From positions 3,344,267 through 3,408,266 of the forward strand of contig CM076660.1 of the NCBI GenBank assembly GCA_038496675.1: a DNA stretch of 64,000 nucleotides, written 5' to 3'. The notes under the pieces were generated by a model that worked only from the letters and a program-made list of their open reading frames with translations, was not told where the DNA came from and did no database searches. Both the position numbers and the translations under genes were made by a program. Below, one piece after another: positions 58,301 to 64,000 of this stretch (the stretch's first letter is position 1; each line of letters opens with the position of its first letter). Source of the DNA: Rachycentron canadum. Lineage: Eukaryota > Chordata > Actinopteri > Carangiformes > Rachycentridae.

Positions 58301-60866
58301 TTTGGTACTCAAGTTGTGATGGAGCTACTTGTACTGTAAGATGCATCTATGTGTTGTGAGCGTTTCCTGCTACCAAACACAAAGACATAGATACTTCTTC
58401 TTATTTAATGAGGCAGCTACTATTGTGGGCATAATAATGGGAATATACTTCATGTATATTCAGTCAGGCAGAGAGCTCAAAAGTTTCTGACAGTCCAGGA
58501 AAGGTTTCCTACTCATGCCAAGTAAAAAAAACTCCAAAAAACACATTTGGTTATTTCATTATGTTATGGCAGAAAGGTTTTCTTTGAGCTTTTATGATTA
58601 CGTTTTGACATTTCTATTAGCTGGATGAAATAAAACCAAAAAAGTATTATGTCCATTAAGTTCTTTTCATCATCCTCTGGGCTGAAGACCCACATTCACT
58701 TTGCATATATCAAACGGCTAGAAGAAGAAAGGGAGTGTTAAAAAGTGTGTGCAGCCTTCAGGGCTTCGGGGCTTTAGGTCGGGAAAGTCTACACTTAACT
58801 GTCTTCAGTGAGCAGGATGAAGAAAAATGTAAATACTAAAATATTTGCATCATTTCATTCAGGCTGAATTCTTTTCTCAAACAGAAGAAAAGTAGGAAAA
58901 AAATGCTAGTTTCTGTAATGAATTATGTTTTCTATGACCAGCTCACTGATCCATTGACCAGCAAGAGCTTTTCTTCAGTCTATGCAGCCGTTCAGCCGAG
59001 GAAAGTGGCTTCACACTCTGCTTCAGTTAGTATGGAAAACAGGAAAGATCCTATTGCATATCAACAGATTAAAGTCTCTAAGAGCCATCTACTCTACAAA
59101 ATACTTCCTGCCAGTTTAATAGGCACAACCAGCTAAAACTAATCCAGTCTAATGCAACAGTGCTGCAATAAATCCCACCAGCATGAAGGTTATCGTGTTC
59201 CGGTTTGTTGAACTGTTTTAGAGATACATCTTGAAGTTATACCCCTCAGTATAACATACAGCTCAACCCACACCTCTAATTAACTGTTTCAACTAAGCAT
59301 TATAACCTTTATGCAGGTAAAATTTACTGCAGAGCTGTTTTATTTGGGTAACTGTACCTATTAAACTGGCAGCTAAATATATGTTTCATCACATCATTTC
59401 TGCATAAACCACACACCACAGTGATTTGAGAGCTAAGACCACCATTCATCACTTCTCTTTTTCCACCAGCAGAGCGCAACCAAGACACACACAAATCACA
59501 CAGGGCTTTACTCACACGGCCGATTCAGTTTCATATCACTAATCCAAAGCACTAACTAATTCATGAAAACCACTTAAAAAGAGCCATGGAGGGAGAGGAA
59601 AAAAAAACACCTGTGGTCATTAATTATGCTGAAACAGTGAGCTTAGCTGCAGAAAAAGTACCATCCTATAAATTATGCCACGAGGGCCCATTTCACAGGT
59701 TAGTCCAGAGCAGTCTGTGTCCTGGCTCAAGAATATCTCCCTCCTAAAAAAAAAAAAAAAGCTGTGCTTTGTGCTGTGGCTGTATACAGAGAACAATGTG
59801 ATGCCAGCACCCATTCACCTTTCATGGGATGTTTTGTCTCAGTTTTGCTGCTTAATTGTAAGTAACTGCTGTCACACAAGACCGTGCTGAGATCACTGGG
59901 AAATTCTGCTTTCTTTTTCAAGCCATTAAATTTTGATTTTCTGATGTACCGCAGAAATGCTTTAAAGGCCTTGGCAATGGCGTTTGTTTTTTTAGTGGAA
60001 AGTAGTCAAGCTGGAGGCCAAGTAAAGGCAGATGATATATCAGAAGCCACTTTAGGCTGCGTTCATGAGCCAAAGGGAGCATCGAGCAAAGAAGTCAGCT
60101 TTAGCTGCTAAAATGTTTCTTTGGTTTAGGAATGCAGCACATAGGCCATCTCTAAAACACTCTATTGCCCTGCTGTATTTTTAACTATAGCAGCCATCCT
60201 CCAGATGCATATTCTACTGGCCCAGTTCGATGCAAATTTGATTGTAACAACACTAAAAAAGATTTTAGCTTGATAAAATGGATCGATGCAGAGTATTCTG
60301 GTTATTAACATCTTTGGTAATGTATGATACTATTGATTTGACATTATCCTGCGATCGTGCAAAGTCTGTACTTTTGTTTGCGATGCTGAAGACCGACACT
60401 TGCCAACATAAAGAAACTATCTGCTCCTTCATTTACAGGCTGTTTTACACAAATTAACTTGGACTGGTATTTAAAATTTCTTGATCAACCATTACTCCGA
60501 GAGTATCGTGGCCTCTTCATCCCTGATAGGATTTCAAATAAGCATCACAAAATCACTTCTGCCCCTCAACTGACTGCAGGAAGTGTCTTTTAATTCAATA
60601 TGTGTAGAACTGTCCTTAGTAATACATATTTGATTTTGGAGGTGAACCTTCCTCTAAGCTCTTGTGGCACTGAGCCCACCGTTAAATCCCCCGGTCCCTG
60701 AGAGACAAAGCAGTGTGCTCTGCTGTGTGTGCAGAACCCTTCTTTACCTGGGATTTCCAGTGGAGAGGATGGCTGTTGAACTCAATAGTTCCTCATACAG
60801 ATCAGCACCGGACACGGGGAAGGCTGTGTGTTGGGCCAGCAGCACTCGGCGGATGGCGAACAGGGC
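50786..60866 (-). CDS. rad51d: RAD51D, RAD51 paralogue (8 coding exons; first two missing from window)
   Basis: A RecA-fold ATPase of the RAD51B-RAD51C-RAD51D-XRCC2 complex, which loads RAD51 during homologous recombination. Exons on the minus strand: 60748-60866, 55075-55156, 54756-54890, 54583-54678, 54362-54452, 53396-53466, 52650-52817, 50786-50881. They give 285 residues plus stop with agreeing phases, and line up with human exons 3-10. Seen: ALFAIRRVLLAQ and FPVSGADLYEEL at the linker; LDKLLDSGLYTGEITELSGG with Walker A GPGSGKSQ; IDTTGGLTASRLLQMLQ; Walker B in KAVIVDSVSAV; LKTLAKDF; VTNHVTR; and SSRQ. The last exon gives PCHIKEEFDLQWW and a divergent hydrophilic tail ending DETDS. About 48 N-terminal codons, exons 1-2, were not found up to 64000 and likely lie beyond the right edge. 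The gene is convergent with LIG3. Confidence 0.96.
51536..52038. mobile_element. MITE, family C (GGTCCCATA ends)
   Basis: Left end TTAAAGGTCCCATACTG and right end AATATGGGACCTTTAAA are inverted repeats. Length is about 500 bases with no transposase. It sits in the last RAD51D intron. The TTAA-like flank would suit a piggyBac-type insertion, but this is only suggestive. Confidence 0.8.
55269..55342. repeat. (CA)37 microsatellite
   Basis: Uninterrupted CA array of about 74 bases. On the RAD51D strand it is (TG)n lying about 113 bases upstream of the acceptor of the Walker A exon. Confidence 0.95.
56053..56067. repeat. Run of 15 G
   Basis: Homopolymer G tract in the 5.6 kb RAD51D intron. No gene feature depends on it. 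Around it, 55400-57250 holds no recognised exon. Confidence 0.85.
57253..57852. mobile_element. MITE, family D (TTAAAGGGG ends)
   Basis: Left end TTTAAAGGGGAGACATCATG and right end GGCATGACCCCTTTAAAG form imperfect terminal inverted repeats around about 600 bases without a transposase. It lies in the large RAD51D intron. The open frames inside it show no conserved protein. Confidence 0.65.
57853..60747. other. RAD51D intron, nothing recognised
   Basis: Part of the 5.6 kb intron between the exons at 55075-55156 and 60748-60866. No coding exon, RNA gene or named repeat was identified; an A run lies near 59746-59760. Confidence 0.5.
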
Positions 60867-61217
60867 CTGGAATACAAAAATGACAAGTCACTCACACAAC
60901 TGCTACGTGGATCAGCCACACAACCGATCCACCTCAGCCAGCGATGCCAGGTTGTATGGTTTTCTGCCAGATTGGACCATTGTGTTTATAATCCAAAAGG
61001 CACAAGGTAAAATTCAGGCTTGTTTTGATGTGATTAGGAGGATTGTTGAGGATTGTCACCATGCTACACTGTCTGCTCTTTCTATGCCGTCACAGCTTAT
61101 TTTGATAACGTTGTAAGTAGTGAGTAAGTATTAGTAAGGGAACCCTGCATTTATGTAACTGGTAACACACAAACCATCCTATTGTACTTGTCCATATTGA
61201 AAACATCCTTCAAAGAT

Positions 61218-62165
61218 TCACAGTATAGTTTGGAAAAAGTATCTGAACCCCTCGACAAAAACTATTTGGAGCCAGTATTTATCCAACCTGGAGTCTAGTC
61301 AATAAAACAAGATGGAGGTGTGTGTTTGAGTTTGCACTTCACAAGAACCATCGGCTAATATATAATATATAATTTACTTTTGCGCTTTATCTCCTTAAAG
61401 GTAGAGATGAACCACGAAGATCAGAGTAACAGTTGAAGGCTTCGAGGGATCAGTGGAGCTGCGTCAACCAGATGCAGATCTTGGGAATGGAGCTGCTGCT
61501 CTCTAGAAGAGTTTGACTCTCGAGAACGCTATTATGGACGCTGAAGAAGACGCCATAATGAAGTAAAAAGGGCGCCACACAACAACACGAAAATATCATC
61601 CCAAAGGGGAAGCATGGTGGAGGGAGCGCCATAATTTGGGCCCTATGCTGTCTCTGGGCCCTATGCTGTCTCTGGGCCTGAACAGCTCCACATCATCGAG
61701 GGGGAAAATTGAAGTTTAACAAGATCTCTTACAGGTTAATGTCAGGGAGGCTGTCCAAGTTCACGAGAAGCTGTGTGATGCAGCAGGACAATGACCCTAA
61801 ACATCAAAGTAAATCTACTACAGAATGACTTCAAACAAAGAAAATCCACCTCCAGGCCCAGTCAGAGCTCAGACCATCCAGCGAGGATGCTGTTGAATCA
61901 CCTGAGGAGAGATGCTCACACCAGACATCCTGAGAGTCTGTCCGAGCTAAAGCAGCTCTGCAGGAAGACTGGTCCAAACTTCCTCCTGAACATACAGGAG
62001 ACAGGTTGATGGGGGGGGGGAGTGTCAACCAGCATTAAATCTAATGCTCAAAAATGGTTGTGTGGTATTAGCTAAGACATTGTGTTTGTCTACATTCGTG
62101 TCTTAGATGAAGATCAGATCACATTTTAATGACCAAACAATACAGACAATCTTTCCAGGATACAG
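61218..62165 (+). mobile_element. Tc1-like transposon relic
   Basis: It opens with ACAGTATAGTTTGGAAAAAG, resembling the terminal repeat of a fish Tc1-type element whose copies also carry AAAAGTATCTGAACCC. Broken plus-strand frames show a GGG-rich KHGGGS-like segment near 61610. QQDNDPKHQSKS begins at 61781, and DNDPKH includes the second catalytic Asp of Tc1 transposases. A further segment is HLQAQSELRPSS. The end region (about 62090-62130) retains a GATGAAGATCAGATCACATT word typical of the same element's tail. Frameshifts, stops and a decayed right terminus make it inactive. Confidence 0.75.
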
Positions 62166-64000
62166 AGTGTTATGATTATATGATGAATTATTTTCATTAT
62201 AGATTCATCTGATTGTTTGTCCATTACTAGAAACTAGTGAAAAAAGTCCACAACCATCATATTTTGCCACATTTTTTTTTGCCTCTTTTGTTTAGTTGTT
62301 TGCTTTTTTCCTTCTTCCTCCAACTTTTTCACAAAGCTGCCTAAACAATAATGGCTGTCCGCAGCCCTTCACACACTATGACACACACCTACACTCCTGC
62401 GTTGGAGGAAATATTTAACTGAAAATGCCCATCCAACATTCCCCAAGGTGGTTGGTCCTGAAAATGCTTGTTTTTTTTTTTTTCAGCCACCAGACCAACG
62501 CCAAAATACTCTCAATTATTCACTGACATAAAAATAAACAAAAGCAGCGAAGCCTCACATTTGGGAACCTGAAGGAGCAACAGCTTACTATATTTTGCTT
62601 GATAACTCGAACGAATCGCGAATCATTTCTCAAATCTGTTGTCGGTGAATCCTTAGCCGATTGATTAATTGAGTCATCTTTTCAGCAGCTAGACAGGAAA
62701 TGCTCCGATTCTGGCTTCAGGGGAGAAACACTACATTTTGTAAAATTGAAATACAGCAAGTTTTAGAGCCAGTATTAAATTTGTGTTGGTATTGTGTTGA
62801 GATGGAGCCAGCAGCCAAGCACAGAGCTCCTCCACTTTGGGAATACTTAGTTTGATATTGTAATTACCAAACAAGCAAACTCACCACTCTATTGAAATGG
62901 AAATAAAGTTAACTCAACTAAATTACACAACATTATGTGTTGCATTTGTTGCCCAATTAGGATAAGTGTTGTTACTGTACTGAGTTTATACACAAATCTT
63001 CCCTTTAAATCAAATTTTCACATCAACAGACAACTGTATCTGAGAGACCCACATGACAATAAGGCGTCGTGTTAATTATGATGATCAGAAGTCAATATAA
63101 TGTCGATCAATAACAACATTGATCGAGACAGGGACTGACACATATCCCACCTCCCGCCAGGGTAACAAAACCGCAGGTTCACAGAGAAACAGCCACTGAA
63201 GGAAAAAGTCTGGATATTTCGAAGTCAGTTCTGAGCTCATCGTTTCTTGCTGTGAACACTCGACAACTCGAGAAATGAACTCAGCCCCCGCACAACCGGC
63301 ACAAAAAAAAAAGTTTCATAGCTTCCACAGGGCTTCATCTCCCCATCGCTATTTAAAAACAGCAAGACAACCATGCTCCAGTAAATGAATGAACAAATCA
63401 CACGCTTGTTGTTTTCTTATTTATTAGGAGCAGAAATACGAAAAACTAAGCACCTGCGGGTCCGAATTGTTACAGTACTGGATTTTCAGTGGCCAACAGA
63501 TGATTAGTTTGCATATTCAGTCTTTGAATGAGACCCACTCGAAAAAGGGATTTTGAGACCCAGCGAAGTGAAACATGCAAGTTATAATTCTGTTCCCCTC
63601 TGTCTTAATTGTTCTATGATTAAATGCAATCTGTCAAAATAATCCAAGCATTTAAATGTACATTTAAATACATGCACATTCATACACATACAGGACATTT
63701 ATTAAAATATTTTTTGTCTCCTTCCTGCACTTGGAAGCAGATACATCCGAGCAAATGTAGTTAAGCTAATCCCCCAGTAAAGTAAAGCCATTGCTCACGA
63801 GTTGTACTAGCTGTCACTGTACTAGTGTGGGTCAGAGGGATAAATGTTGTCCTTTGTCTCCTGAACTAACAACTCAGGTGAGGGAGGTTCCCTGTATAGT
63901 TGGCGTCATGAAAGAGAGACCACTGGGAACCACTGCCACCTCTAACACTCCACCGCAGAGGTGGTCAGTCCATCACATCTGACAGACAGATAAGGTTTTG
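62166..64000. other. Right-end stretch, no exon recognised
   Basis: I looked here on the minus strand for the RAD51D N-terminal exons (expected about 82 and 62 coding bases) and did not find a convincing match. Sequence near 62600-62690, with GATTGATTAATTGAGTCATC, resembles a widespread fish interspersed repeat but is too short to name. Confidence 0.4.

Noticed and set aside
62590..62690. ATTGATTAATTGA-type words near the right end
   Set aside because: They resemble a common fish repeat fragment, but too little is present to annotate.
1..64000. CRISPR arrays, operons, phage or plasmid systems
   Set aside because: The window is intron-rich vertebrate nuclear DNA; the tandem repeats present are simple microsatellites.

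Overview
The window is vertebrate nuclear DNA, almost certainly from a teleost fish and probably a percomorph. Genes are split into many small exons with consensus GT/AG borders. Long (CA)n/(GT)n microsatellites are frequent. Introns and spacers carry fish-type miniature inverted-repeat elements, an L2-like LINE relic and a Tc1-like transposon relic. All gene calls come from reading spliced protein against families recalled from knowledge; no search was run.

Layout, left to right. (1) 1-6.1 kb: the first coding exon of a DOC2-family gene (closest to DOC2B) on the minus strand at 5094-5424. Its C2-domain exons are not in the window and must lie past the left edge, so 1-5093 is read as its first coding intron. 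(2) 6.1-19 kb: a gene-poor spacer with a long inverted repeat (9121-9367), a decayed LINE (about 9655-10975), a foldback element (about 13955-14375) and microsatellites. (3) 19-33 kb: complete TMEM248 on the minus strand, seven coding exons from 32501 down to 22404, 316 codons plus stop, with a CpG-rich start region near 32.5-33.0 kb. (4) 35-49 kb: complete LIG3 (DNA ligase III) on the plus strand, 20 coding exons, 1010 codons plus stop, with both the mitochondrial-type start and the internal nuclear-type start. (5) 50.8-60.9 kb: RAD51D on the minus strand, eight coding exons matching human exons 3-10. The first about 48 codons were not found and probably lie beyond the right edge. Fish MITEs sit inside LIG3 and RAD51D introns and in the probable LIG3 3' UTR, and a Tc1-like relic lies at 61.2-62.2 kb.

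TMEM248 and LIG3 are divergent; LIG3 and RAD51D are convergent, with stop codons 1.6 kb apart. LIG3 seals DNA nicks in base-excision, single-strand-break and mitochondrial repair. RAD51D is a RAD51 paralogue in homologous recombination. They are also near neighbours in human, but RFFL lies between them there and is not seen here. DOC2B is a synaptic Ca2+ sensor and TMEM248 a two-pass membrane protein of unclear role; no functional link to the repair genes is implied.

I found no undescribed multi-gene system. The best leads are gene-structure oddities: a TMEM248 start exon contributing only the ATG, a tiny TMEM248 terminal exon, an in-frame alternative acceptor in LIG3, and a TG repeat abutting a LIG3 splice acceptor. 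The unexplained inverted-repeat elements are the other leads.
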